Shown here in pieces: positions 45,327-57,045 of a DNA stretch of 64,000 bases. A program made the position numbers and the translations under genes. The notes beneath the pieces are model-generated. The model had not been told where the DNA came from and did not search any database. It saw nothing but the letters and a program-made list of their open reading frames with translations. The stretch is from Saturnia japonica (lineage: Eukaryota; Arthropoda; Insecta; Lepidoptera; Saturniidae). The stretch's first letter is position 1; every line of letters starts with the position of its first letter. Location of the stretch: the NCBI GenBank assembly GCA_033032175.1, contig CM065328.1, forward strand, positions 5,456,690 to 5,520,689. Direction: 5' to 3'.

Positions 45327-46525
45327 CTGACTACACTGTTAGCCTTAGGGGCCCTAAAGCCGCTGCGGCTTTTACAGCTTCACCGGACTTGGGGGCGAGC
45401 GCAGAGGGCACTCAGCCGCGAAAGTTTTGTGGACGACTCGCACGAGGGTGCCAAAGTGGCCGGACCTCGGCTCGGGCGGTCGCCGCGTTCGCAAATAAGT
45501 CGCGATCTAATCGAATCCCTACACCTACGATTCGAGCTAACTAATTTATACACATAGGCACGTTCCCTTCCTCCTGGGAGGAAGGAAGGAACCGTGCGTA
45601 TGTGTATTCAGTAATCGGAATGTTTCTACACTAACTAGCGCTAACTAACTAGCGTAAAAAAAAGAAAAAAAAAGGTCCCTCACAGAACCTATGTACCTGT
45701 GTGGTGTGCACGTGTGTATGTTCATACGTGTGTAGTGTTGTATGTAGGTAGCTAAGTGATGCACGTACAGTGTCACTTGTATCGCGCGGGCGGTTGCCTG
45801 ACCCAAGGGTTTCACTCCGAGGAACGGACCTAGGCTTGGGTTACCGCTAGAGAGGGTGGACGTGACGGGTGTGCGGGAGCGAAGTTGACCGCCCGCCCTC
45901 TGCGGAGAGAGCGGTGGTTACGCGGGCGTGGGCGCTGGCACGCTCTGTTTGGAGAGACGGATGTGTAATATTTATTCGCATTTTCGATGTGATCGTCGGG
46001 ATCAATAAAAATGTTGCGCGGCCGGCGTTTGCACCGGATGTCCGTGGGTGCCGGAACATAAGTGGCGGCTGTTTTTATTAACGGATTCGCGTGGTTCGAC
46101 GCGGTGTCGAAATACGAACGGGAGAGCTGTTTAACGTAGGCATGTATCGAAGGAAGCTCCATATCTCTATGGAGATCTACGCTTCGAACATACCACGGGG
46201 CCCCGGTGAGACGATAGAGGAACCTATTCTGTATCGATTGTAACCGTTTGAAACTCGACTCGGACATATGTGCGAACACAGCGCAACTGTATGTCAAAAT
46301 TGGTCGAATACACGTCTTGTAGAGCGTGAGCTTATGTCGCGTGGACATTTTGCTCACCGAACACAACAGAGGATGCAACCGGCCCAGGACCCACGCGGCC
46401 CTGTTCCTAACCTTACGGATGTGGGGTCTAAAAGAGAGCCTACTATCTAGGGTTACCCCTAGATATTTGGTCTCTCTTACGTACGGGATCGGATTATCGT
46501 AGAGCTTAACAGGTTTAAGCTTCCA
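45265..46525 (-). mobile_element. 5'-truncated Jockey-type LINE, copy 2, with target duplication
   Basis: It is flanked by TTAGTCAACCAT at 45253-45264 and 46526-46537, an exact 12-bp target duplication. On the minus strand it ends in about 58 uninterrupted A (T run 45265-45322). The perfect duplication and long pure tail indicate a recent insertion by target-primed reverse transcription. Confidence 0.93.
45830..46525 (-). pseudogene. LINE reverse transcriptase C-terminus (copy 2)
   Basis: The open frame enters from the truncated 5' end (ETKYLGVTLDSRLSF) and continues without break to the stop at 45830. It contains NRAAWVLGRLHPLLC, TRHKLTLYKTCIRPILTYS, the fragment LQSIQNRFLYRLTGAPW, SRSYFDTASNHANPLIK and an Arg/Pro-rich end (PNRACQRPRPRNH). 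This is the region downstream of the palm domain and lacks catalytic residues. It shows the undamaged C-terminus of the family and serves as reference for copies 1 and 3. Confidence 0.88.
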
Positions 46526-46537
46526 TTAGTCAACCAT

Positions 46538-46909
46538 AAAACATATTGTTATTATCTTTTATTTTAGAATAAGTCTAGATTTTAATATTGTTCTATAAAT
46601 ATTTAATTCTTAGTAGCTCAGTTTTGACTTCCGATAGTTGAAAGGAAATGTCGTTTCTTATTCAGTTGAGTATTTATTTACTTTTTATGTTCATGGAAGG
46701 ACAGCCGGTCTGTACAGAGCTGCGAGACAGGCTGGATGTTCTAGATTAATACAGTAAATAAAGTGAATTATAGTGAAATACCTTGGACTTATTTTATTTT
46801 ACGAAATATTTTACACTATCGTACAAGACTTCATAAGGTTTATTATTATTAAAAAGGAAACAAAAAGCCCGGCTGCAACAAAAACATTTGCCGATATAAA
46901 CAAAAACTT
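46538..46909. other. No recognisable feature
   Basis: AT-rich sequence. The small open frame at 46773-46964 is not coding-like. Confidence 0.35.
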
Positions 46910-47100
46910 ATTTTATTATTGCTTTTTATTTGATTCTCAGACGTCATACTTAAATATTAAATAGTCTATGTCACTCTCAAAATTAAGGTGAATTTAACGA
47001 CGCCTCATATGCTAAAATCCATCAAGCCGTTTAGGTTACAGGGCGTGCCAAAGACATACAAGCACTCGAAAAACATAACTCTAATTTTTAGCAATCGAGG
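46910..47100 (+). repeat. Dispersed repeat, family C
   Basis: Same order of motifs as 13540-13745 ('ttgctttttatttgattct', 'atgctaaaatccatcaagcc', 'actcgaaaaacataa'). Confidence 0.6.
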
Positions 47101-47104
47101 AACA

Positions 47105-47360
47105 TTTATAGTTGGCATACAACGAAACATGCGAAAAAGCCGTTTACGCTGCTTGAACACGTTATGTCCAGAAGCGAAGACTATATTATGACCCGATAGA
47201 TTTTCGGGATAAAATTAAGAAGAGAGGTAGAGGCCGCCCACCGACTACCTGGGTGCGAGCTGTCTTTAATGATATGCTGACGGATTGGCTTAAAGTCAAA
47301 TATGACAAAAAGCCAAGAGTATAGAAAATGTGTCCGGAGGGCTGGGGCAATTAGAAAATA
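47105..47360 (+). pseudogene. LINE C-terminal fragment
   Basis: One frame reads YYDPIDFRDKIKKRGRGRP, then TTWVRAVFNDMLTDWL, and a neighbouring frame CVRRAGAIRK. The 'GRGRPPTTW...D' arrangement is the extreme C-terminus of endonuclease-reverse transcriptase LINEs. Too short to place in a family. Confidence 0.5.
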
Positions 47361-48057
47361 AGCCAAATTAATTGATCATTTTTATTACCTATCGATTGGG
47401 GATTGAAATATACCTACATACCGTGTAAGAATCAATTGGGAGTTGTAAATGATTTTTTTAAGATTTCTGAAAAAAAATTGATAATTCTTGTAGCTTGTTA
47501 ATAGTACAGTTACATATAGGTACCTACTTCTCGTTTACAAATTTTCATTATTAATGGTTTAGCCGTTTTATGCTGTAATCAGACATAGAAACAATTTTAT
47601 GTCATATTCGTAATGAGTGTCCTATAAAATAGATGTTCAGTTCAGACAGAATTACAGATTTATATATACATATTTACAAGTATCAAGTAAATTTCTTAAC
47701 CACCAAACTCTTTTATGTTGTGTATACAGGGTGTTTTAGATAGGGCAGTAAGGGTAGGTACCTTAACCGTTGTAGCGACACGAAAAATAAACAAAACAAA
47801 GAAAAAAATTCAGACCTCAAATTCAAATTCATAAAACAATATCCATTTAGAAGATTTTAGATCTTATGTGATCTTGTATAACCCTAGAAAATAATACGTG
47901 ACTAATAAACTAGGTACATACTTACATCATAAAATTATGAACACAAATTTTGTTGGCAGAAATTTTCTACATTAAATATTGACAGCATAGATTAATAATA
48001 ATTGGTTGTCACTCGCACTAGAACGGAAGCTAATCATTAATCTATGATTGACAGTAT
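47361..48057. other. No recognisable gene
   Basis: AT-rich sequence. A 'tatacagggtgttttagata' motif at 47724 looks like an element end without a partner. Confidence 0.35.
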
Positions 48058-49214
48058 GCAATTCACAGTGTATTTTATAGCGACATTCACAAACAACGCA
48101 AGGATAATTCTTGTTAAGCTCTCTGCAAACTATAATTTTATTATGGGAACTGAGTAAAGCTCTTCGAGGCACTGAAGTACCCTTTTACGGTTCACAAATT
48201 TCTAAATAAACTTCAACGACTTAAATATACGACGAGATTAAAAGGAGTTTTCGACGCGGAATAGTCATTCTTCGGTACCTAAGAGAAGATAAGATTTGCT
48301 TTTCTAGAGACTTGAGAAAAGTAATACCTATTTTATCTTAAATCATTGTTTTTAATATAGCCTATTCAAATAAGATCAGATCTGCGCATTGGAAAAGTAA
48401 AGAATTTTTCACAAAATTTAAAATCATTATATTTGGATTTATTGCTGTGCTTGAACTTTTCGAGAAGTAGCTAAACTTAAGTAGTTTCCCATTTCATTCG
48501 GTCAGTGAGTTTATTATGAATCTTTACTGTGCTAAACTAGAAACTTCTTTTTTTACTACAGTTTAAGGTCATAGACCCTAATGTAGGTAGGTAGGTATGT
48601 TATTAATTGCATCTTTATAACTCCGGTAGTTTTTGAGAAAAAGGGTCTTGACACAGAAAAACAGATTGATAGACTGAAATCAAAATGATCCATTTTTTTC
48701 ATTATGATGAAGAGAACCGTAAAAGTATTCAAATTCTAGTAAATTTAACTGTCTTTTATAAGACAAAAAAAAACGTTAATCACAAGTAAATTCAATGTTA
48801 AAGGCACATACGCACTATACGGCTACCCGCATAATGACCTGCGGCTAACCGCAAACAAAAAAAATTATGTAAAAGCTATAACTCTATCTATCTTTAAGTA
48901 TATAGCACTATAATGCAGCTGCTCGCAGCTCCGAGTGCTCGAAGAGTTGCGACCTTACTACTCGACCTCAGTCAGCCACACCGGCCGCGACGACACGTTT
49001 GGTATTCGCACTGTGCGGTTTACGACGAGGTTGCCCTCCGTTGAATTACTTTGTGCAACACGTACAACGTTTGTGGAGGTAGTTTATTTTATTTGCGCGG
49101 AACCCCAATTCTTCTTCAAAGATAAAATTATCCTAAGTTACTCACACAACTACACAACTCCAGTATAACGGACAACTATCTGCCAGTCTCATTAAAATCG
49201 GTATGAACAGTTTG
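48058..49214. repeat. Tandem duplication, unit 1 (about 1157 bp)
   Basis: Begins 'gcaattcacagtgtatttta' and is followed at once by a second copy (49215-50335) that begins with the same bases. The two units are colinear with scattered substitutions and a few short indels. The unit is mostly AT-rich, with a GC-richer block (48918-49110) that keeps no ATG-started frame. Element type not recognised. Confidence 0.88.
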
Positions 49215-50335
49215 GCAATTCACAGTGTATTTTATAGCGACATTCACAAACAACGCAAGGATAATTCTTGTTAAGCTCTCTGCAAACTATAATTTTATTA
49301 TGGGAACTGAGTAAAGCTCTTCGAGGCACTGAAGTACCCTTTTACGGTTCACAAATTTCTAAATAAACTTCAACGACTTAAATATACGACGAGATTAAAA
49401 GGAGTTTTCGACGCGGAATAGTCATTCTTCGATACCTAAGAGAAGATAAGATTTGCTTTTCTAGAGACTTCAGAAAAGTAATACCTATTTTATCTTAAAT
49501 CATTGTTTTTAATATAGCCTATTTAAATAAGATCATATCTGCTCATTGGAAAACTAAAGAATTCTTCACAAAATTTAAAATTTTTATATTCGGATTTATT
49601 GCTGAGCTTGAACTTTTCGAGAAGTAGCTAACCCTTCCATGTAGTTTCCCATTTCATTCGGTCAGTGAGTTTATTATGAATCTTTACTGTGCTAAACTAG
49701 AAACTTCTTTTTTTACTACAGTTTAAGGTCATAGACCCTAATGTAGGTATGTTATTAATTGCATCTTTATAACTCAGGTAGTTTTTGAGAAAAAGGGTCT
49801 TGACACAGAAAGACAGATAGATAGACTGAAAACAAAGTGATCCATTTTTTTCATTATGATGAAGAGAATCGTAAAAGTATTCAAATTCTAGTAAATTTAA
49901 CTGTCTTTTATAAGACAAAAAAAAACGTTAATCACAAGTAAATTCAAAGTTAAAGGCACATACGCACTATACTGCTACCCGCATAATGACCTGCGGCTAA
50001 CCGCAAACAAAAAAAATTATGTAAAAGTATCTATTGCTAGGTACTAGCACTATAATACAGCTGCTCGCAGCTCCGAGTGCTCGAAGAGATGCGACCTTAC
50101 TACTCGAACTCAGTCAGCCACACCGGCCGCGATGACACGGTTGGTATTCGCACTGTGCGGTTTATGACGAGGTTGCCCTCCGTTGAATTACTTTGTGCAA
50201 CACATACAACGTTTGTGGAGGTAGTTTATTTTATTTGCGTGGAACCCCAATTCTTCTTCAAAGATAAAATTATCCTAAGTTATCCTTATAACAACAACTA
50301 TCTGCCAGTCTCGTTAAAATCGGTTGAACCGTTTG
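49215..50335. repeat. Tandem duplication, unit 2 (about 1121 bp)
   Basis: Second copy of the unit at 48058-49214, ending 'ggttgaaccgtttggca', as unit 1 ends 'atgaacagtttgg'. It is about 36 bases shorter. Confidence 0.88.
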
Positions 50336-50485
50336 GCAGTGTAGCGACATCTCTCGCCACAACTGACGCATCAACGCATCGACACAACTAACTACGAGGC
50401 AGGCATCTATCGAGCCACATAGGACGCATCCTACTATCCTACATTTCGCTATAGAAATTAACTCTATCGTTGAGTATATATACAA
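50336..50485 (+). promoter_or_regulatory. LTR- or promoter-like fragment with TATA box
   Basis: The block 'gtgtagcgacatctctcgcc' to 'gagtatatatacaagaaccc' has a TATATATA box at 50475-50482 about 20-25 bases before 'acaacagtc', which resembles a retrotransposon LTR promoter. The following LINE sequence cuts it off. No partner LTR is in the window. Confidence 0.3.
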
Positions 50486-50489
50486 GAAC

Positions 50490-51597
50490 CCGACTACAAC
50501 AGTCCTCGCCCGATTGCATCCTCTGTTATGTGCTGCAAGCAAAATGTCCACGAGACACAAGCTTACGCTCTACAAGATGTGTATCCGACCGATTATGACA
50601 TATAGCTGCGTTGTGTTCGCACATATGTCAAGATATAATTAATTGGAAACGCTTACAAGCCATCCAGAATAGGTTTCTTCACCGTCTTACGCCGCCCCTA
50701 GGTATGTTCGTATGGAGGATCTCCATAGAGATATGGACCTTCCTTCGATACATGCCTATGTCAAACACCTTTCTCGCTCTTATTTCGACACCGCATCGAA
50801 CCACGCAAAGCCCCTAATAAAAGTGGCAGCTTCATATGTTCCCGACCCCAACGCCTGCCGGAGAAAACGCCGGCCGCGTAATATATTCACTGACCCACCC
50901 GACCAAACCGAAACAGCTAACGCGTTCTACACCACCGTCTCTCCAAACAGAGCGTGCCACCGCCCACGCCCGCGTAACCACCGTTCTCTCCGCAGAGGAC
51001 GGGCTGTTAACTTCGCTCCCGCACACCCGTCACGTCCACCCTCTCTAGCGGCAACCCAAACCTAGATCCGTTCCTCGGTGTGAAACCCTTGGGTCAGGCA
51101 GCCGCCCGCGCGATACAAGTGACACTATACGTGCAACACTTAGCTACCCACATACAACATTACACACGTATGACCACACACACGTGCACACCACACAGGC
51201 ACATAGGTTCTGTAAGGGACCTTTTTTTCTTTTTTTTGCGCTAGTTAGACTAATGCGCTAGTTAGTGTAGAAAAACCATTCCGATTATTAAATACACATA
51301 CGCATGGTCCACTCCTTCCTCCCAGGAGGAGGGGAACGTGCATATGAGTATATGTTAGTTAGTTCGAATTCTCGTAGGATTAGGGAATTAGTTAGATCGC
51401 GACCTTTTCGCATTCGCGACGACCGCCCGAGCTGAATTTCGGCCACTTTGCCACCCTCGTGCGGGTCGTCACAAACTTTCGCGGCTGAGTGCCCTAAGCG
51501 CTCGCCCCCAAGTCCGGTGAAGCTGTAAAAGCCGCAGCGGCTCTGTTTTAGGATAGGGCGCGTAAGGCTAACAGTGTAGTCAGTTCTAAAAAAAACT
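50490..51597 (+). mobile_element. 5'-truncated Jockey-type LINE, copy 3
   Basis: Plus-strand copy of the family at 35.4 and 45.3 kb, from 'cattgcatcctctgttatg'-like sequence at about 50510 through the C-terminal coding part and 3' untranslated region to an A8 tail at 51588-51595. Left edge and target duplication are not clear. Confidence 0.85.
50530..51065 (+). pseudogene. LINE reverse transcriptase C-terminus (copy 3)
   Basis: Fragments in two frames: KMSTRHKLTLYKMCIRPIM at 50543 onward, LQAIQNRFLHRLT, a small frameshift near 50695, then LHRDMDLPSIHAYVKHLSR and the Arg/Pro-rich end PNRACHRPRPRNH, stop at 51063-51065. It contains the part that is deleted in copy 1. No catalytic residues. Confidence 0.85.
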
Positions 51598-52584
51598 CTG
51601 TTCTTCACATCTCCGCTAAAGGGAGATTAACCAGAAAAGACAATTAGACAGAAAAAAAATTATATTAATTTAGTAAAAAGCTGTTATTTTGACATTACAT
51701 ACAGATAATTCAGTGTTATTTAATTATGTTTAGATAAGAAACATTTTTAAGATTATAAAGCTCAAGATATGGTTTGTTGGTTTATTTGTTTTGAAGTGCT
51801 AATCTCTGGAACTACAAATCAACTTTGAAAAATTGTTTTTACATTTTATAGCCTACTAACTACTAGCCCCAGCAACATATAGGTGCAAACTACAAAATGG
51901 TGTCTTTTATTTTCTTTAAAAGCATAATTTAGATTGCTTTAGTATTGATAGTTCATAACTTCATAGTCACGAAAAGTGCGCTTAGCTTGCGACACGCAAT
52001 TCATCTTAGGAGCAGAGTGCCGGCCATCAGTTTCGCTGCGAGGGATTTCTTTGGTTGCGTGTAATGTTATTCCGTGATATCTTTTACGGTATTCATTTAA
52101 ATGATATAATGTTGAGGACAATTTTAATCTATTTAAATGCCTAAGTTAACTAATATATTTATCTGAATAAGAGTCTGGGCTGGATCTAAATTTACTGAAT
52201 TGGAGATAATAGCTTCTTAAATAAACGAGACGGGCATCCGGCGCAACAAAACGCCCGTCCAAACCGGGAAGCGTCGCACCCCCCCCCCCCTCACGCAGAG
52301 GGGAAGTGACGCGTACCCAACAAAAACATTCTATTTTTTCTACTATGTAGTCTTGTCTGTACCTACATCTAATACTTTTACCAAATTTTCTGATAGGCAT
52401 CCTATATGAAGGAATATGACTTTTTTAATGTTTGTCTGTCTTACTGTTTTCGTGTTCGTATTTAACTCAAAAACGGCTTGACCGATTCTCATAAAATTTC
52501 GTAAATGGAAGTATAAGTCATTTCATATTTGATAAGAATCGTCAATAATACATTTAGAAATCGTAGAATTTTTATATACTACAA
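51598..52584. repeat. Repeat fragments B and H
   Basis: 51655-51735 is the end of repeat B. 51925-52215 (repeat H: 'ttgatagttcataacttcat', 'agtcacgaa', 'ttttacggtattcat', 'taagttaactaat') is shared with 54250-54810, where a SINE interrupts it. A run of 13 C lies near 52271. 52430-52560 is Helitron-like in wording. Confidence 0.55.
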
Positions 52585-52800
52585 AGGTAGCAAAGAAGCA
52601 TACGGGCCAGCCTGATGGTAAACGGCTACTGTAGCCTACGGACGCTTGTACCATAGGTGTCACTAGCGCGTTACTGACCTTGAAGCCCCCTACCTACCCT
52701 ACTCATCACAGGAACACAACACAAGGTTATTTGGCTAGGATCTTCCGTAAGGTGGAGAGTAGAGAGAAATCTCCAAAGAAATAGAAAATTTAAATTTTGA
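52585..52800 (+). repeat. Dispersed repeat F
   Basis: 'gccagcctgatggtaaacgg', 'cctacggacgcttgtaccat', 'caaggttatttggctaggat', 'agagaaatctccaaagaaat'; matched by the inverted copy at 20410-20665. Confidence 0.6.
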
Positions 52801-52834
52801 TGAAAATTGACACTGGAGATACTTATAATTTTTT

Positions 52835-53640
52835 AGAACTGACTTTATACTGTTATCCATAAGAGCCCTGGAGCCCCAAACATCTTTTACAGCTACACCG
52901 TAACATGGGGGCGAGCGCTTAAAGCACTCAGCAGCGAAAGCATGGCAACATGCTCAAGGAACCAAGAGTGGTGAAACCACGAAAAAAAACAAATTCCCTA
53001 TTCGTAGAAATGAGACCTAAACTAACTTATCTTACCTTACCTATTTAGTGATCTGTCAATTTTTATCCAACTCTTCTAGTACAAAATGAGTTTTTGGCGG
53101 GATCTTGAAGTGACATGTTGTGGTTTTTATTTTTAGTTCATTAACTTAGGTTTTTGACTCTATATTATGTAATATTGGTGGCGTTTTGCGTGATATAGTT
53201 TGGTTTTTGTGCATAAGTGAAGTGGATTATAAATATAAGCTGAAAGCATTAATTCTGGGACTCCACAAAAATATCCTAGAAAGTCCGGGAGTCACCATCT
53301 TGTTAGGATACTGAATTGTCATAACACATGACACTATAATTCACTCGATAATGACAGTAATGGTCTTCACTAAAGAGGACCGGTTGCCAAGTTAGGAAGA
53401 AGAAGAAGAACTAGTACAAAAAAAGGTCCCTTACAGAACCTAAGTACTTGTGTGGTGTGCAAGAGTGTGGGGTGTAGTGTAATGGTGTCTGTTGATTGCT
53501 AGTGTATGTAAGTGCAGTGTTACTTGTATCGCGCGATCGGCTGCTAGACTCAAGGACTCCACAACGAGGGAACGGACCTATGCTCGAATTGCCGCAGGTG
53601 AGGATGAATGTGGCAGGTGTTAATTGTTCATTTGTTTGAC
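52835..53640 (-). repeat. LINE 3' untranslated fragment, interrupted by an insertion
   Basis: 'ttttttagaactgact' through 'tgggggcgagcgcttaaagc' and 'aggtcccttacagaacct' to 'cggaccta.gctc.a.ttgccgc' follows the 3' untranslated region of the Jockey-type family (copies at 35.4, 45.3, 50.5 kb) with much divergence. A 324-bp element at 53087-53410 interrupts it. Confidence 0.7.
53087..53410 (+). mobile_element. SINE-like insertion with (GAA)n tail and target duplication
   Basis: CTAGTACAAAA stands on both sides (53076-53086 and 53411-53421), while the LINE copies have this site once (ctagcgcaaaa). The insert ends in (GAA)n. No clear RNA polymerase III boxes are seen, so it may be a SINE of unknown origin or a truncated LINE tail. 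Confidence 0.7.
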
Positions 53641-53814
53641 TATAATGAGAAATATGAGAAAAAATAAAATTACGGGATGAAAATAATTACTACGTAATAA
53701 ATACGTGCGGAACTGCGAGCGTAGCGCTAGTTTTATTATAAGAATAGTTTTTGTTAAAAATGTGTGATGTTTTGTTGTGTTGATGACCTATAATTAATAA
53801 ACAAATAAAACGGA

Positions 53815-54130
53815 ATCATTATTTAATACATGAATCAAAAACTTTGTACCCCTATTTTAAGCGTATTGCATGCACGAAGACTGTGAGATTTGGCATGGTT
53901 AAAGTTTTTATGGAGAAGGAGTGCAGAAAGCTAAAAATTATCTATAATATCTGTTACTAATATATTAAATAAAATAAATTAATACTGCGAATCCTAAACC
54001 GCCCAGTGCCATTGGACTTAGACCCACCTAAATATTGATATTGTCACTCAATGAAAAGTGACAGCAAGTGATATAATATTCATTGTTTAGGTTCATACTG
54101 CACATGTCAAACAGAAAATAGTCTATGATT
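53815..54130 (+). repeat. Dispersed repeat, family G
   Basis: Inverted relative to 32505-32830 and matching over its full length with substitutions. Non-coding. Confidence 0.65.
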
Positions 54131-54249
54131 AAAAAATCGCTGGTCAAATTTCGATCATTGGGCGACCGATAGTATGAATAACACATCGTACATTAGATCA
54201 ATTTCATCGTCTTATTTTTAAAATGTCTAAATTTATTATTAACTAGCGA

Positions 54250-55000
54250 ATTAAAACCAGATTTATAGTTTATCGCTTTAATATTGATAGTTAATAACTT
54301 CATAACTGTCTCATTAGCCTAGTGGTTCTAAACACGACTGCTATGCTTGCGGTCCTAGGTTCGATTCCCAGTTTGAGCAAAGTGTTATTGGGTTTTTCTA
54401 TGAAATTCTCAGTATTAGAGCTTGGAATTTGTGGTTATGTCCGATTAATGGCAATGGAAGTGGCAATAGGCAATGGATTATGGGAATAGGCAATAGCCTA
54501 CACGAGACCTAAAACATACCCTGCGAACTGTACCTCTGCCTAATACTTTGGGATACAGGCGTGATAGTATGGTATATAACTTCATAGTCACGAATAGCGC
54601 GATTAACTCGCGACGCTCAATTTATCATAGGTACGGAGTACCAGCCAATTGACCGCGACCGTTTTGCTGAGAAGGATTTGTATGGTCGCGCATAATTTTG
54701 AATTCGTGATATCCTCTACGGTATTAATTGAAATACTACATTAAATGCCCAAGTTAACTAACAAACTTATCTGGGTAAAAATGAATACGGAATTGGAGAA
54801 AATAACCTGATATTTTAAATTATTATGTTGAAGATAAAAATGGTTACTGTGCATCAACCTTAGGAGATAGACATCATGCCATCGCGGTTTTTCTCTAGGA
54901 TTTTAAATAACTACAATTTTTTAATGCATTATTTTGATGTATCTCTTAGGCTTAGCCATCGTAAGCCATGTAAGCGTCCGAAATTCATTTTTTGACGACT
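54250..55000 (+). repeat. Dispersed repeat H around the SINE
   Basis: Sequence on both sides of the SINE (54255-54304 and 54576-54810) aligns with 51925-52215. The end ('tatctcttaggcttagccat', 'gtaagccatgtaagc') resembles repeat B, suggesting a Helitron-like origin. Confidence 0.55.
54305..54575 (+). mobile_element. tRNA-derived SINE, family 1, with target duplication
   Basis: A box in 'tagcctagtggtt' (54315-54326), B box GGTTCGATTCC (54359-54369), then 'caaagtgttattgggttttt'. It is flanked by ATAACTTCATA at 54294-54304 and 54576-54586. The related repeat H at 51955-51965 has that site once, without a SINE, which proves the boundaries. The other copy is at 32900-33172. Confidence 0.9.
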
Positions 55001-57045
55001 TGATTACTCTTTGAATTTTCTCTACCATACAAAAACTGAATTGTGACGTATTGTATATATAAATCTTCCGTAAAAGATTCTATAAATTATAGTAAACACC
55101 GCATTGAAATCCGTTACGTAGTATAAATGATCTAAGCGTAGAGAGGAACAGTCAGCGGGAAGCGACTTTACTATCTTTATATGTATTGATAAATACCTAA
55201 AATAATAATCATAGACGATATTGAATTTTTTATTTATTTGAAAGTATAATGACAAAACAAAACTCACCTGTTAATTAAAATTTTCGGCATATTAAGTATC
55301 ACTTTTATACTATATTGACATTACTGACACATTAAACAAATTTCTATCTTACACTAAACTGAAATGGTTTAGGTATACTTATATTATGGAGTTTATTCGT
55401 TACATCAGAAAAACAATAGAATCGGATAAGTACTAAGAGTAAGTGATAAGACAGAGTAATTGATAAGAGAACGAATGATACTGTCATTACAAACCGCTTA
55501 AGTTTCAAAATATATATTTTATTGTTTTTAAGCGCATCATCTACCGTTCCTCAATATCGTATTAGCTTAGAATAAATTAAAAATTAGTAATTTGACATAC
55601 AGAGGAAACGCAGCCGCCGGCAATTGATTTAAAAAAATACGTTTTAATAGAAATTTATTAATGTCTTGGTTTGCCCGAACGACCGGGTAGAGCGCGAGAG
55701 AGACAACTAACTTGGATTGATTGATGTAGAATAGACGAAATCATAATTTCGAATTGCCCTGTTTCCTCCTTCAAAACTGCACCGATTTTAGTGGTGGACG
55801 ATTAAGAGATATACTAATCATTCGATTATGAAGATGCCTCGAGATATCTCGGTTATAACCATTAGTAATAACCAAACATTGGATTATTTATGCGCTATCA
55901 AAATTCCAAAATATGCATGCAATTATTATGCACAAAAAATGGGTGAAATATGCACAATCAAAATACTATTTATTATTACAATTTACGTTTTTTTTTAAAT
56001 ATATTTATGTAGTTATATGTATATTAATAATCAGTTGTAATGCTTGTAACAACATACAAGTTAATAGTTTTCTAGGTTTTTGTTGCGTACAAGTCTGGTT
56101 TCAACACTGCTAGGGCAATTCGATGATAACCATAGTCGTGAAAATCAGGACTTGCATTAACCGTAATATATAATGAATTCTCATTCATTCGCAGGTTTAA
56201 TCCTATAGATGGATGCGTTTGTCTCTCTTTAGTGTCGCTTTTTCGTTTCATCGCGTTTTAAACCACAACGAGGCAACGGTACCAAAGAAGTTTTCACTTC
56301 AAAAAATATCTGAAAGCGTACCCCTTAAAGTGCTTCGAATAGTGTTGGGCTATCAAATGAATCACTGTCGAATACCAAAAACGACATAAAATGTAATAAT
56401 AATTATCTAAAATAATCTCACTTGAATATGTAAAATACCAACCCATTTTGATACTAAATATAATTCGGCAAAAAATGTATTATACTTAACTGACATTATC
56501 CGAAACTATTGGATATCTGAAATAATTGAATATCGTATCCATAACCGTAAGCAATGAAATGATCTTAACATATGCACATCCGAGATCCGAAATCGCATAT
56601 CCGTAACATCCCTGTTAATTTCACATCCAGTAAAAATAATGATCTTGAAATACACTAATTATAAAGTTTACAAACTTTACCACTTTAAATACTGTTTTAT
56701 CTATTAAGTATCAAGATTATTCGTCACAATAATGTTCTTGACTTTAACATAGGATTGTCATCTTATCTTGTGAAATAAGTAGATAAATTTATGCTAATAC
56801 TGAATCGTCTCTAGCGAAATATAATAAAAATATATATTTAGAGGACACCGAATATTTTAAAATGTTCTGCAAAAAAGGTAAGTAAGTAAGTATTTTTTAC
56901 TTTAACTATTTTGTATTATTATTTTTGTTAAAAATGAATCTATTTCCAAGGATCACGTCTGGAAAAGTATCAAATTCATCCATTAATGTGTTTTTCTCGA
57001 TTAAATAAAACGGCAACCATGTTGATCAAGGCCTTTTTTCGATAT
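55001..57045. other. No recognisable gene
   Basis: AT-rich sequence with a GTAA run near 56878-56890. The short open frames at 55022-55267 (-) and 55913-56113 (+) lack coding character. Confidence 0.35.

Noticed and set aside
45249..45557. Open frame with a long phenylalanine run
   Set aside because: It is the translated T run of the LINE A tail on the other strand.
48935..50391. Related open frames in both tandem units (48935-49168 and 50077-50391)
   Set aside because: They begin at GTG, have no ATG in the conserved part, diverge at their ends and resemble no protein; similarity follows from the duplication.
54305..54380. A tRNA gene
   Set aside because: A and B boxes are present but no cloverleaf with paired acceptor stem follows; it is the head of a SINE.
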